DNA of 64,000 nucleotides from NCBI GenBank assembly GCA_030762935.1, contig CM060888.1:117377468-117441467 (forward strand), read 5' to 3'. Below are positions 45,868-58,901 of this stretch, one piece after another. Source of the stretch: Hymenopus coronatus. Taxonomy: Eukaryota > Arthropoda > Insecta > Mantodea > Hymenopodidae. The translations under genes and the position numbers were made by a program. The notes beneath the pieces are model-generated. The model was not told the origin of the DNA, searched no databases, and was given only the letters and a program-made list of their open reading frames with translations. Positions within the stretch are counted from its first letter, which is position 1. Each line of letters starts with the position of its first letter.

Positions 45868-47699
45868 GGGATTCAAATTTAATACGCGAAGAATGTTAGA
45901 TTTAAAAAAGGAAGATCCCACGAAACAATACGAATCATTAGACACACGCCAGATCTTCATTGACAGTGAAAAGCAGCAGTAACAAGTTCAGGTGGGCTAG
46001 TCTCTGTAAACTGGGCATTAGTCACGTCTGTTAAGTTGAGCAATCAGTCAACAACTGAAGGTGAGATGGCTGCTTGCGCCGAAAGAGTTATATTTAAACG
46101 CCGCAGAAATGAATCCTAAGCAAAGTTTATCAAATTAATATGTACCGTCTTTACTTAGCCGGTAAGGTTCAAATCGCAAAATTCAATAACCAATCAGAAA
46201 TGATTTTATTGATGTCTTCAAAAACAAATATGGATATCAGAAATAAAAGGATTAAATGGGTTTTATTAAAATCTTCGACAGAAGGCGAAACAAATCGAAT
46301 GAGGAATTTTAAATTCTTATTCGAAAAGTTGATTTACTATGATTCTCCATCAGAAATACAGAGGCTAAATCAAACATGAGGTTGTATAAGAATGCTAACC
46401 GCAAATGATGTTGCATCTTAACCGGCACTGAGGTGATAAACGTGTCTTTTTAAAGTATTAAATTTAGCGCTGTAATTTTTGTACAGCCATTACTGGCAAC
46501 AAAAGAAGTATTCATATCAAGTTTCAATCTGATTGTCATTTGGTTCTGGATAATTCAATGATTATATTCCATTTAATTAGCTAAAAATCTTCTCCTACAG
46601 ATATTAAATTACGTGTACCATTTTTTAAAACTGATACAATTTTTAACAATTCCTCTGGTTAAATTTTTATACGCAGAATACTTTTTTTAAAATATACATT
46701 TACATTACAAGCGGAAAAAAAAGAAAAAAAAAAGTTCTCATGAAATTAATATTTAAAACAAAGCTATGACCAATGTCAAAAGGATTTTATTACACACAGC
46801 CTCCAGTGCTATTTAGAAAAGCATTCAGTCATCCACCTGTATCTTTGTGGAAGAGGATATGGAAAATAACAAAAAACTTGAACCTGAGGAAAAGGACTTT
46901 AAATTTTGATAGAAATAGTATTTTAACCAGCGAAACTCATTAAAATGGTGTCAAAACATGTGTTACATTCTCCTAGAATTTTTAAAATATGTACTTTAAG
47001 GTATGGTATATATTTTGCACCAAAACTCTAAATGTTTTACAAAAATCGCTGTAAAAACGCTTTGTGTTTACTTGCAAGTGATAAAAAGAGCAAAAAAAGC
47101 ACCACACGAAATATGCAATCTTAAAATACAAGGAGGAGCAATGTTTACATAATAGGAACAGGATAATTTCCTTACAGTCTCAGATGATAAACCTGCTTTG
47201 GGCTTAACCGATATTGAATGTGAAAGTCCACAAATGATTGTTGAAAACTATTAGAGATGGCATCTGTGCAGCCGCGGAAAATAAGTTATTTACTTTGGAG
47301 TGTTAGCCGCGGTAGATAAAAGGTCCGGCATAAAATTAGTACTGGAGTTGCTTCGCAAATTGCAGAATAACAGTATAATTCCGGAAAGCCAGCCCCAATA
47401 ACGAGTTGCGAGTTTCCGTGGTAGATTAACATTCGTGCAAGTATGAGTCGATAATCGTCCCTCCTCCACTACCGCCGCAGCAGTCGTTGCAGTGCCATAA
47501 ACACTGGAGCACTGGGCAGGCCGATTATTTGGCACTGCCCCGTGACCTTCTATTGCTGTGGGACCCTGCAGGGAATACAAAACAGCTTCATGCCAGTAAC
47601 ATTTCTCTGCGCTAACCGTACTCTTGCTTGATGATACTTAGTTTACCTGTTAGTGTGTGTGTGTATGATATGATAGTGTTTAACGAACGCTTTTACTAC

Positions 47700-47860
47700 T
47701 TGTGGCACCGCAGGCGATGACACTGATGATACGTGGAATGAAGATGGAGCACCGGTGGAATGCGATGGCGGGGGAAACAGGAGAACCCGGAGAAAACCCG
47801 CCCCTGCACTTCTTGTCCAGCACAAATCTCACGTGCGGTTGCTGGGCGCGGCCCCTGCGT
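47700..47860 (+). repeat. SINE-body-like sequence
   Basis: The phrase around 47780-47830 (GGAGAACCCGGAGAAAACCC, then CACTTCTTGTCCAGCACAAA) is reminiscent of a widespread arthropod SINE body. No tRNA-like head was found, so the family is unconfirmed. Confidence 0.45.
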
Positions 47861-47864
47861 GTGT

Positions 47865-47985
47865 GTGTCTGTCTGACTGTATGTATGCATCTATGTATGC
47901 ATGTATGTAATGTAATGCTCTGTATGTGTGTGTCTATGTATGTTTGTATGTATGTTTGGTATGTATGTAAATCGAATTGAGAAGC
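47865..47985. repeat. Imperfect TATG/TGTA tetranucleotide tract
   Basis: Alternating TATG, TGTA and TGTG units over about 120 bp. Confidence 0.85.
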
Positions 47986-47995
47986 CATCTTACCA

Positions 47996-48785
47996 CAGAA
48001 AAATCCGATGTGTTCCATTCATTTGACTTTCTCTACATGCACTGAAAACAACTATTCTTCTATCTAGTTCAAGCTAATCGAGATGTACAGTAGAATCGTT
48101 ATTTCTTAGTTCCTTAAAATAGCAGGAAATTGTTAAGCCAAAATAATAGTAAAATTTTATAAAATTAGTAGCTACGTCATTGAAATTCGGCTCTCTTTGC
48201 ATGGCCAGGAATAAAAAAAAAAAGAAAAAGGAAACAATTTAAAATTCTAACCAATAACAAGGAATCTCGCAGAAATGGGTAGCTCCTTAAAAATGTTTAT
48301 GACATAGATTGTAGGTTTTGACGAGATATACATTTTTGTGTAATAAGTTTTACTCTATATCTTACGGTTTACCAGTTATGCAAAAGGCATCCACAGCAAA
48401 GAGGTTTTCTGAGACTATACCCAGAAATTTTTAGATATATAGTTTATTTGTTATATAAGTATCTTTAATATACGGTATTTTAACAAAAACCGTAAGAGTT
48501 ATTTTTGAGAAAATATAAAGGTAGTTCTAGGTGGGCTAACTTTCTTTAAAAATCTTTGTCATATCCCTGTAAGATGCTGTACTTAAGTATCAAGTTCGGT
48601 ATTTAATCGATATTTCGTGTTTGAATAATGATTTCTAGACACGAACACATACACCCACACATAAAACACACGGACCTTTTTCTGGATTCAGGGATATTCA
48701 AAACGTTTACATTCGGTGAAATCCTGATATCCAAATGTTGGGTGTAATATAGTACCTTCTTTTTCTGCTAGGCATGTTGTACATT
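47996..48785 (+). mobile_element. Hx repeat copy 23, right end eroded
   Basis: Starts AGAAAAATCCGATGTGTTCC; microsatellite at 48645-48670; the hairpin end degrades after 'accttctttttctgctagg'. Confidence 0.8.
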
Positions 48786-49084
48786 CATTTTAACAAAACG
48801 TTCGGCCGTAAATTAGATTTTGATATAAAATTCATCATGTCCTTCTATGGAAAAGATGGTTGTAGCTGTATTATCTGTGATATTTGTTATTTTAAGATCC
48901 TACTTGTATTGTTGTTTTCGTTTTTATTCATTTAAAAATGTAGTTTAGTCCGGATATGCTTTCGGCACCCTAAGTTTTCCTCACTGTTCCCAGGGCCTTT
49001 TGGCCCCATCCTAATGTAATGTATGTGAATTTGTCATGATTAGAGAAAGACTGAACGTCCATATCAGATTCTGTACAACCAAGT
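48786..49084. other. spacer
   Basis: Nothing recognised. Confidence 0.4.
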
Positions 49085-49710
49085 ACAATTTACATAGTAG
49101 ATAAAGTATTGCATTCCATAAAAAATACTATAATTACATATTTTTAGAATCCCTGTATAAGAATAGAAAAATAGTCCATGAGGGAATGGCGTATGTGAAC
49201 AGCATAATTAGAAATGAAAGTCGGTTAAGTACTAATTTTGGTATTTTTCTTTTTCGAAATTAGCGATTTTCTCAAAAGTGACTTTCTCGACTTTTAATAA
49301 AATGTCAGATATTAAAGATATTTACTCACAAACTAAACGCATATCTAAATTATCTAGGAATAGTCTCTGAAATTGTCTTCATTCTGAATGATGTTAGCAA
49401 ATCTGGTAAACCGTAGGAATTGGACAAAATATTACTACACAAATATGTAGATCTCGCTATAAGACACAATTATTTATATCAAATACGTGGTTTTGTGGGG
49501 TTAAGATTTTCTGTCTTTCGTTCTTTTTTCATTCTGGTCATGCAAACAGAAATGAATTTCAGAGCCATCACATAGTGACCACCATCGCTTTAGTCTAGTG
49601 CATTCCCTTATTCCCTTTAAAACTATCAGAAAACATCTAATAAAACAATTTCTGCAATATTTATTTTGATTAGCATGGAGTAGATAGAAATATAAGCTCT
49701 CTTAAGACTA
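49085..49710 (-). mobile_element. Hx repeat copy 24, degenerate
   Basis: Hairpin remnant TACATAGTAGATAAAGTATT, then 'gcattccataaaaaatac', the 'ggtaaaccgtag' block and a far part ending in 'aaatataagctct'. No microsatellite; the far terminus is lost. Confidence 0.75.
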
Positions 49711-51835
49711 TATCTAATTTTAATATATATTCTACATATTACAGAATTAAACTGTAATTCTAAACTATCAAATACCAAAATGTAGAAAAGTAATTTAAGT
49801 TTAAGCTAATGTGCTCGTATAATCTCTCTTTTCTAATACCCAATATTTATATTGTTCTATTAATGTTTTCTTATCAGTTTTCCTATTTATACACATTTCA
49901 TAGTTTCTAGAAACTATTTTATCTTTTTCTTTCAAAAATGTCCCTCAGCATTCCCTATTTATTTCTTCAAAGGATTTCTTCTATAAAGATTGAACGAATT
50001 TTGGAAATTACATTCTCTTTGTTTATTTTCTTACTTGGAAGATTCATTTGAAACTAAAAGTTGAATCTGTAAATCACCTATATTTCATTAAGTTGTTGCT
50101 CATTTTATATTAAATAGTGTGCTATTAATTCAATGTGTAGTTTAATATCATAGTATAAAACGGTTTCTATAACAGAGTTAGGGGTAGTGAAAAGTAGTCA
50201 GAGGGAAGGATCTCCAGTTACTGGAACACAACACTGCACATAGACCACTGCGAACTGTTTGTGAGTTTCAAGAGACCCTTTGAGGAAGGGATAAAGCGAA
50301 AATCCAAAGAGTGACCAGATCCGGACGACGATGTGAGTTGGCAAGAATAGAGTTCCTAATAATTCCAAATGGCACTAATTCTGACTCCTGATAGACGTGC
50401 CTTAGTTACCCGCAACTGGCATCGTAAATAGTCAGTCTCGCCAATCGCCAGGAAAATATTTCTCCAAAGTGCAAATTTCACCGTCCTGCCGCAACCCACC
50501 AGCCGCCTACGGCACAAGTACAGATTGAAAGAAATAATTGGGGCAGAAAATACTTGAGGAACGACAACAGTATTCAATAACCGGCATGATGAAAGCAAGG
50601 TTATTGGTGGAAGGGATTCGAAGACAGGGCCTCCGGAGTGTAAGCTTCACACGTTACCGAGGAGTCATCTTGTTTGCTTCTACGTAACAAACGTATGCCT
50701 CTATAATGGTTTTAATTTCATCTGTTATTTAAATTCCTATACTCATCAAATGCAATGTTGATCCTCTAAAGGTTTTGCTTTCAATGCTAAATGTACTGCT
50801 AACTTTATCTCTATAAATCCACTGGATATCCCAGCCTCCTTCACTTCCACGGGTTCTGTATTGCACATACTGAATAATCTCATTCAGAGAAGTTATGTAA
50901 AGAAGACATTTGACAGTCATGCTGTCCAAGCCTTTACATAGACATTTGTCATTCAGGAAAACCGGGTTTGAAGTGCCCCTGTACTGATGCAATCTTGCGT
51001 ATATTGATAGCTTCTGCATTCGCTTTCCATTCGGTATTAGAATCCAAGGTTTTCAATTCAGAAGAATGCACACAAAACCGTAGTTTTAGTTTGTGTAAGA
51101 TCAACAGCGTTCTAGAAGAAGAAAGGCTGAATTATATCGGTTGGAACCCTCTATTCCCAAAATCGTTTAACCAACTAATTCCTAATTGGTACCGTCTGCA
51201 GATTTCACGCCCTTCGGCCTAAACAACACAAATAACCAGTCAAGAGAGGCTTTCATTTACCACAACAAGTTAAAGCCTGCATTACCTTTAAGAGCGAAAA
51301 ACAATGTTAACCATGTTTTTCATACTGAACAAAATTGTCTTACGAAATAAACTCTTCCGCGTAGCCACTTTTTTAAGTTTAGAAGACCATTTGGTGAAAA
51401 TTGGGAAAAATGGTCATACCGCTTTTAAGAATTTTTTACACTCGTTACATTCTTGCCCACAACATTTCATTTGTTTGGCGCACTTTAGCGGGAAGGTGAA
51501 ATAAAGATTTCGCCATGGCTCTTGACCGGTCGGTGGGGACTCCATTTTTGGGAGTGGTTCGTTTCATTCCAGAACTTTCAATTTGAATAATGCTAAAGCA
51601 GGATTACGTTGGCGTCAGGATTGGTGATACTCTGGAATCGTTAGAGATCTCGGCCCTCCAGATCTGGTGGTCTTTCGGGTATCCCGTTGTTCGCAAATGT
51701 CACATTGAAAGCTTTAAGAATATTTTATACCCAATGTGTGGATTGCACTTCAGTGACCAGTAATCCGTGTCATTTATGCTAAAGCATCCCTGACATCCTA
51801 CGACAGAATATACATGACATCTCATTGACCTTATA
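49711..51835. other. spacer, possible SINE on the minus strand
   Basis: 50270-50660: a TTTGAGGAAGGGATAAAGC motif and, on the minus strand, CTTCGAATCCC (box-B-like) near 50605-50615. Frames at 50356-50598, 50729-51019 and 50968-51222 are unrecognised. No gene is called. Confidence 0.35.
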
Positions 51836-51937
51836 CGAGGGCCATTTTCCTTTTCAACCTCCGATAGGCTATAAATAAAAGACATGTTCATAGAAAACAA
51901 TTATTTTATTACTAAAAGTTTTGTACTACTCTTGTGG

Positions 51938-52313
51938 TTACTTTTCAACATAATCACCGAAAAGATTGAGACATTTATCGTACCTGTGCACAAGCTTTGC
52001 AATACCCGCTTCAAAAATGTTGCCGCCAATGATTTCAAATGTGCATTGACATTGTTTCGAAGATCTTCTTTGGTTTGAAAGTGCTGCCCTCCTAGCCACG
52101 TCTTCAGTTCAGGGAAAAGATGAAAGTCGCTGGGTGCAATGTCAGGACTGTACGGCGGATGATCAAAAATGTCCCATTGTGAAATTGTTCAAGGAGCCGA
52201 TAGGTTGTGCCAGCAGTGTGTGGACGAGCGTTATCATGGATCAACACAATTCCTGAATTCAGCATTCCTCTTCGTTTGTTTTGAATGGATCTCCGCAAAT
52301 GTCGTAAAGTACG
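51938..52313 (-). pseudogene. mariner transposase C-terminal fragment, left half of the palindrome
   Basis: Minus strand: RRSIQNKRRGMLNSGIVLIH then DNARPHTAG, which is the region of the second catalytic aspartate. A frameshift after EQFHN follows, then in another frame PSDFHLFPELKTWL (third aspartate region) and a C-terminus ending GDYVEK before the stop. The N-terminal two thirds of the protein, including the first catalytic aspartate, are absent. Not functional. Confidence 0.85.
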
Positions 52314-52443
52314 AAGATTTTCAGAACAACGTCAATTCTCATTTGAAATTATTGGCAGCAACATTTTTGAAGCGGGTATTGCAAAGCTTGTGTACAGGTA
52401 CCACAAATGTCTCAAACTTTTCGGTGATTATGTTGAAAAGTAA
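52312..52443 (+). pseudogene. mariner transposase C-terminal fragment, right half of the palindrome
   Basis: Plus strand: in one frame NNVNSHLKLLAATFLKRV, in the other EAGIAKLVYRYHKCLKLFG ending DYVEK and stop. This is the last 40-45 residues of the same transposase family as the left half, in opposite orientation. Confidence 0.85.
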
Positions 52444-52541
52444 CCAAAGTGTGCACAACTTTTAGTAATAAAATAATTTTTTCCTATGAAATTGTCTATT
52501 ATTTATAGCCTATCGAGGGTTGAAAATAAACGGCCCTTGTA

Positions 52542-53421
52542 ATTTGCCATATATTTCTTGTTAAATATTGATTATAACATTTATTTTCAGTCAATTGTAA
52601 ATTCGTTAGCAATAATATTGAGACAGCTCATCCTCTTTAGGTTCAAAGCTCTCGAGTAGATCTTCGAGGCTTGAAACCCTTTTTCCGGATATAACATGTA
52701 TGGTAGAGAGCAGCAAACAAGCGTGCTATCTCCAGCATAGCCACGTGGTTTTGTTTTAATTGATTTCCACTAATTACGCCACGCTAATTGCTTCTCTTTA
52801 TCTTAGAGAGAGGGTTGTTGTTACGCACCCTCTAGAGCGGTTAATGTTTTGTTATTAATGAGCCTAGACTTTTTTACGATGTTCCCCAGCAGCCCAGATT
52901 TCTCTATTGATGCGGTATTTCATTACTCAGTGGTCTCGGCGCACAGAATTTTGCTTCCCCCCAGCTATTGGAAACGCCCAATATTATACGTCCCGGCGGT
53001 AAATTTTGAGTCCTTTATGTGTCCATTTAGTGGCTGTTTTGTTGCTGCTTCGTGCTTTATGGATATTTACACGCACGCTACATTGTGCGCTAGGCAGGCA
53101 TTGTGTTGCAACCCAGACGAAAATAATGAATTGTATTAGTTTTCGTTTTGCAGACCCATTGTTTTAAGTACCCAAATAACTCTGTATCATGTGAACAAGC
53201 ATCCCTCTTTACCTTTTTGTATCGGTTTGTTTTGAAGTGAATATCATCTGCTTTACAGAGTGTTTTAGCAGGATAATTAGCCTCTAGCAGTAAACCTTGT
53301 TTCTGTTTAGCCATTATTTGTTTATTTCTCACCGCCGCCTCTGTAATTTTGAATTATTTTCGTTTTAAACTTATTAAAATAAACTTTTAATCAGCAAGCT
53401 GTAATTTTTGCGTTTGTCTTC
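52542..53421. other. spacer
   Basis: The 96-codon frame at 52849-53139 (+) and the 80-codon frame at 53090-53332 (-) have no recognisable product. Confidence 0.35.
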
Positions 53422-54303
53422 TATTTTTACTTTCTCTATACGTGCTATGTACATAGTATATAGGGAAGGTATTACACTCCACCAAAGAATTCGATACCGA
53501 GATTTCATCCGAAATATATGTTTTAGGGTCCCTTGTATCCAAAAAAATATTTTCAGAAAAAAGATCCGTGTGTGTGTGTATCCGCGTGTCTGTGTCCGTG
53601 TGTCCTTGTGTCTGTGAACACGATAACTGAAAAATGAAAAGTCGGTAAAATACCAAACTTGGTATTTAAGTTTAGTATCCTCCAGAGATGCGACATGAAG
53701 ATTTTGAGGAAAAATCCCCCCACTTCCAACTACCCTTTACATGGAGCTTTTTTCGGGAATTTTGATTTTCTAAAAAATGGCTCTAACAATTTTGATTAAA
53801 ATATCGTTTATTAAATATATTTACCTGACAAATAAAATGTATGTTTTGAATTTTCTGGGAATAGCCTCTGAAGGCTACTTTAATTTGGGTCAATTTTAAG
53901 ACATTTTGAATAACTGCTAAACCGTAAGAGATGGACAAAAACTTACCACACAACAAATGTAGAGCACCTTAAAACACAAAATTTATATTATATACATTTT
54001 TTCGTCGAGTTGATTCTTTTTTAGATATTCCTTGTTTTTGGTTTCAGCTATAAAAACATATACTATTCTCATACAGGACTGTGTGAACTCGTGTCCATAC
54101 AAACAAAGGAACCTCAGTCGCAGAGGATCCAGCTTTTGACCATCACTTTATCCTATGGTATCCCCTTATTTCGCTTCTACCAACAAGGAAGCAAGTAATA
54201 AGACTATTTCTGCTAATTTTTGCTCCATTTGATGAAGTAAATAGATTAATTTGTTGCAGTGTTATAGAGAAAGTCATGTGTATGGAACACATCAGATTTT
54301 TCA
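53422..54303 (-). mobile_element. Hx repeat copy 25, complete
   Basis: Hairpin at 53428-53471 (arms around CTATGTACATAG), microsatellite of GTGT/TCCGTG units at 53568-53617, internal palindrome at 53649-53668, and far end ATAGAGAAAGTCATGTGTAT plus ACACATCAGATTTTT. The longest complete copy without an insertion (about 880 bp). Confidence 0.92.
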
Positions 54304-56582
54304 GATTTATAACGATGAAGTTTGTTTAATAGGAATTAAGTAAACGGACTTTGGATAAGCAGTTCTACATGGCACAAATGAAATAAAATGTCCAAAAAAA
54401 GAACAAAATAATATTGATATAACCAGTGTCTATACTAGTATTATTAATGGAGGAAATTGTACGGTATGTATGTGTATTTGTATAGAATAACCTAAAAAAC
54501 ATGTTGCCTATTTGATAACTCTTTCTTCATGGAAAGTTCTATTTTTCCAGAATTATACAGACTATCTGATATTTCCAAAAATTTGAAAACTGGAGGTATA
54601 GTTTTTATCATATTCGTTATTATATACATGTTACCAAATTTGAGATCTGTTTCGGTGAATATAAGAGGCCACTATGGTTTATTGTTTATTTGACAGATTT
54701 TTAATGACAGCCCAAAGAAGTAATTAGAGAGATTTAAAATACTTTAAATGTAAGCTTTTGTTGGGATTGGTTTATGGGGATTGTAAATGTTTATATTTCT
54801 GAATGTCGTTCATATTTCACTGAGGTGTTATCAACTGATATTTTGAGTATGATTTTAACGAAACAGGGTGCACATGAACTCTAGAAACCAATAAAAATGA
54901 TACACTAATCTTACATTTACAAAAACTATCTTTATTTTCCACCCCTAACATACATATTAACATTCTTTGGTCTATCTAGATGAAACATGGTACACGTATA
55001 CTAGAGAATCCAATGAACATTATAAACTACCTTACGAACATTAAAAGCTAATTCGGACATGTTTTCAAGCCCTTATACAGAAAGCTGCAGTGTTTAAGCC
55101 ATATGTTTAAAACATTGCATAATTGTACATTAGGAGTTGCCAAAAAGCCTAAGTTCGTTACGCTTCCAGAAGCAACCTAAGCCTTCTTTTAAGTTATGGA
55201 GCAATTCGAAATATTTAAAGATACTCTTATTTTATTTTCATCCTGTTATACATAAAAGTATACTGATTGGCCAACCAAGACACAAATGTATGCAGTTAAA
55301 CTGTAGCACTCTCTTAAAACTACAGAATTGTCAAATTTATTCTCCTTTTACGCGAATAATTTTAACTGATGATGTCGCTATTATAGAGCGAACCTTTATT
55401 GTAGCCGAATTGTTCTGAGGACATGCTGAAGAGCGTGCAAAGTGTTAGTAGAGAGCAGGAGAGTCCGACAAAAATAAATCAGTTTCTTGGTTTGAGCCTG
55501 AGTTACCTCTACACGTTGTCATGGATATAACAGCGCTTTTGTATTTCGAACGTGATTTACTTCTAAGAGCTACTATAGTTGTAGCAGTGCCTCTCGCGGG
55601 CTGATCGTGAGTTACTGTACAAATGCATGCCCTTATGTAATAACGACTCTCGGGGCTACTATTTGTCCCGTACAACTGTTTCTTTCGTCTGTCTTTTGTA
55701 TGTAGGGAAATTTATATCAGCGTACCAATAAACCCTTTTTATAAGGCATTTTCGCGAAAACTGCCGAAATTCAGAGAATAACCTCAAAAATGCATGTACG
55801 CAGCATCATAATGAAGTATTCCTTGAATAATTCAAGTACCAGATCAAAAAATTGCTTTCGATCATTAAAATACGATGCTCATTCGTGCATTACATTCCGC
55901 TCCACTGAAATTGACCGTTTGCTCACATATGATTTCGTCGTATATCAAATCTGCCACTCGTAGCATGTTTTTAACGTCATCTTGATAATGTTTTGGTAAG
56001 CATTAGTTTTGTGTTGGCCGCTAGACGAGTCCTCGAAGGGCTGCTGACTAGCACATTATTTCAAATTCTATCGCAGTAAAACTCCGAACAATTTAAAACT
56101 TTTAGGATACCACAGGACTTCAAGAAGCCACCCATACGAGTACCTAAATTTGTTTTAACTCCTTATATACCAATGTCACTATTTGATCAATCTGAATAAA
56201 ACATACCGCACTCATGTTTTATGTAAAAGTACAAATCAGAGATTACTTACAACTTTTAAAAATCACACATATCTTTGGTTTCCAGCCTCTTATTTATACA
56301 ATGTACCAATATGATATCTGCGTAGACAGCTATAAATCGCAAAAAGCAGGATTCACATGGAAATCTTATGAATAGATGAGTAATAACTTCACAAATTAAA
56401 TTAATTACATTATTAAGTATATAATTAATATTTATTTACTTCTTCGAGTTTTAGTTACTATCCAAGCACCACGGGCTAACGGCTAGTTAGCTATAATTAG
56501 GGATCGGAAATTGAAGACCAATAAATTTTATAAAAATACTTATAAAATACCTAAAATATCCTAAAGAAAACGTAATAAATGA
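54304..56582. other. spacer without recognised repeats
   Basis: AT-rich. Frames at 55137-55418 (+) and 55445-55675 (-) have no family resemblance. No exon supported. Confidence 0.4.
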
Positions 56583-56837
56583 AAAATAATATCTGGTGTG
56601 TTTCATTCATATGACTTTATCTACCTATTCTGTAACAAACTATTTTTACAATCACTTATTGTTTAATCTTCTCCATGCTAATCGCAATAAATATTAGCAG
56701 AAATTCTATTATTACATAGATCTGTGCAGGTACAAGAGAAATAAGGAAATACCTAGGTTAAAGCTATATTCAAATTTAATAAGAGCTAGCCGCTACGTGA
56801 TTGCATGCCCTTTGAATGTCCAGGAGCACAAAAAAAA

Positions 56838-56880
<43 letters not shown>

Positions 56881-57490
56881 GGAAAAGCAATGATAACTTC
56901 TTATCTTTTATGAAAAGTATATGAATTGGGATATTTAAATCATTAACAATGAATATCTCAAAATTGAGCAACTTCAAAGAAAATGTACCTAAATATATTG
57001 TGTGTTTTAACGAGAGCTACATTTTTTTTAAGGAAAATGCCATCTGTTACGGTTTACCAGTGATGCAAAATTCTATAGAATGAAGAGAACATAGCTATTC
57101 CAGAAAATTAAAGATCTAACTTCATTTTGTAATAAAAATAGCTTAGATATATAATATTTCAATATAATTCGTTAGAACCATTTTGAAAAAATGAAGATTT
57201 TCGAACAATGGTCCATGTAAAGCTTAGATTTGAATGGGGAGATTTTCTTAAAAAGCTTCGTGTTCCATACTTTAAGGGTACTAAACTTAAATTTATCTTT
57301 GCTTTTTGGGTTGCTGTTTAGAATAAACACACTTATCCACAAACACACACCAACACTCGCGCACACAGATCCTTTTCTATTTTTTTCAGGAGACCCCAAA
57401 AAAGTGTATTTCCAATAACATTTGGGTATCAGATTTTGGGTGGAATGCAGTACCTTCTGAGGCAGTATGTACATAATAGAGAAAGTAAAA
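56583..57490 (+). mobile_element. Hx repeat copy 26, complete, with GAAA expansion
   Basis: Starts AAAATAATATCTGGTGTG, ends AATAGAGAAAGTAAAAG. It carries an (AAAG)n tract at 56829-56880 in the core and a CA-rich microsatellite at 57330-57366. The hairpin is shortened. Confidence 0.85.
56829..56880. repeat. (AAAG)n microsatellite
   Basis: A-run followed by about ten AAAG units inside Hx copy 26. Confidence 0.95.
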
Positions 57491-57535
57491 GTAACATTTT
57501 AAATTTTTGCAATGAACTATATTTTTAATGATTTT

Positions 57536-57838
57536 AAAAATCTGATGTGTTCTTTTCACATACCTTTCTCTACCTGCTCTGCTCTGCTTCTTACAAAACA
57601 TTATTCTTCTTTCCACTTCATGTAAATCGAGAGAAATATTAATACAATGATCTTGTTACTTGATTCTTTATAAGAAGAAGGGAACTAAGGAATTACACTA
57701 GGCTAAAACCCTGTCGCTATGCAATTGCTATTCAAATTCGCTTTGAATTCGAACGAATTGCTGTTGTGAAATCGAAGGTAACAACAGTGAAAATGGTTAG
57801 GTGCATAACAAAAATGGTGTTTTTACGATATTTGAATT
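57536..57838 (+). mobile_element. Hx repeat copy 27, left part only
   Basis: Starts AAAAATCTGATGTGTTC about 45 bp after copy 26 ends, in the same orientation. It breaks off at a TAA/TTA-rich stretch; homologous wording ('atctcgaaaaaaaactgacac') may continue after it at 57940-58010. Confidence 0.8.
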
Positions 57839-57879
57839 CATTATTATTACTAGTATTATATTAATAATAACATTATCAT

Positions 57880-57925
<46 letters not shown>

Positions 57926-58199
57926 TAACAACAAGCCACCACTATCTCGAAAAAAAACTGACACAAACTATACAAGTATTTTAGTGGACCTCATTTTCGG
58001 ACATTCGAAAGAAATATATTATTTTACACTGTCAGTGCATAAAGTAAAGGTTTCTGACACGTAGGTGTAAAAACAGCACATTGTCGTGAAAAAAAAATAA
58101 CATACAGTGTGTAATATTCGTAGTCGACTTACCCTCCCCATATTTAGGAATGACAACATTCTAGGACTTACAAGCAGTAACATAAGGTATTTATTAAAC
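57839..58199. other. spacer with (TAA)n microsatellite
   Basis: TAA units at 57881-57923. The small opposed frames at 58019-58289 are unrecognised. Confidence 0.7.
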
Positions 58200-58353
58200 G
58201 TTTTTACACTCTCCACACCTGCTATGCACATACCGTATAGAGAAAGTATTGTATTCCACCCAAAATTTGATGTCGAGATTCCGCTGTAAATATGTTTTGA
58301 GGTCCACTGACTCCAGAAAAAGCACTTTCAGAAAAGGATCTATGTCTGCATCT

Positions 58354-58392
<39 letters not shown>

Positions 58393-58765
58393 AGTGTGTA
58401 TGTGTGTGTGTGTCTGTGGAAAGTATAGCTCAAAAAGTAAAAGACGTTAAATACCAAACTTGATATGACTTGTATCTACCAAGGATGCGACACAATGATT
58501 TTAAAGAAAATCCCCCACTCAAACTACCCTTTACTTGGAAAAGTGTTTAAAATTGTGTTTTTCTCAAAAATGGCACCAACGATTTTGATTAAAAATATAG
58601 TATATTACAGATATTTGCATTATAAATTGAAAGTTATATCTTAAATTTTTTGAAAATAGCTTTCGAAGACCTGTTCAATATGGATTACTTCTGCTGAATG
58701 TTGTATAATTGGCAATCCATAAGAAATAGACAAAAATACACTGCACAAAGAATGAAGATCGTTAG
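58200..58765 (-). mobile_element. Hx repeat copy 28, far end missing
   Basis: Hairpin side at 58200-58243 (TGCTATGCACATACCG at its centre), a long TG microsatellite at 58355-58412, then core to 'aagaaatagacaaaaa'. Truncated before the far end. Confidence 0.85.
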
Positions 58766-58901
58766 TTATTATTTTAATGTAAGTATTATTGAATAATTAT
58801 TTTTCAGGATCTATATGGTCTATACGTTTAATTAGATAAAATTAATGCTAAAATACGATTAGTTTCATATGAAATTGTTCATTTCATTTCATTTTCATTT
58901 C
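58766..58901. other. short spacer
   Basis: AT-rich; nothing recognised. Confidence 0.4.

Larger units (their letters stand above)
45868..47995. other. spacer with GC-richer and microsatellite parts
   Basis: Frames at 46140-46379 and 47290-47580 (-) have no recognisable product. 47700-47860 is GC-rich with CCCGGAGAAAACCCGCCCC, resembling a conserved arthropod SINE body; 47865-47985 is a TATG/TGTA-rich tetranucleotide tract. Confidence 0.4.
51836..52539. mobile_element. Palindromic mariner made of two 3' halves
   Basis: 704 bp flanked by TA on both sides (51834-51835 and 52540-52541). Left arm 51836-52068 and right arm 52312-52539 are inverted copies of a mariner 3' end: each contains the transposase C-terminus, its stop (51938-51940 on minus, 52441-52443 on plus) and about 100 bp of 3' sequence ending CGAGGGCC or CAAGGGCC. 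Outer termini read inward as GATAGGCTATAA. There is no 5' terminus. The 243-bp centre belongs to the left half only. Confidence 0.85.

Noticed and set aside
47696..48018. His/Thr-rich frames on the minus strand
   Set aside because: Produced by the TATG/TGTG tetranucleotide tract and the SINE-like sequence beside it.
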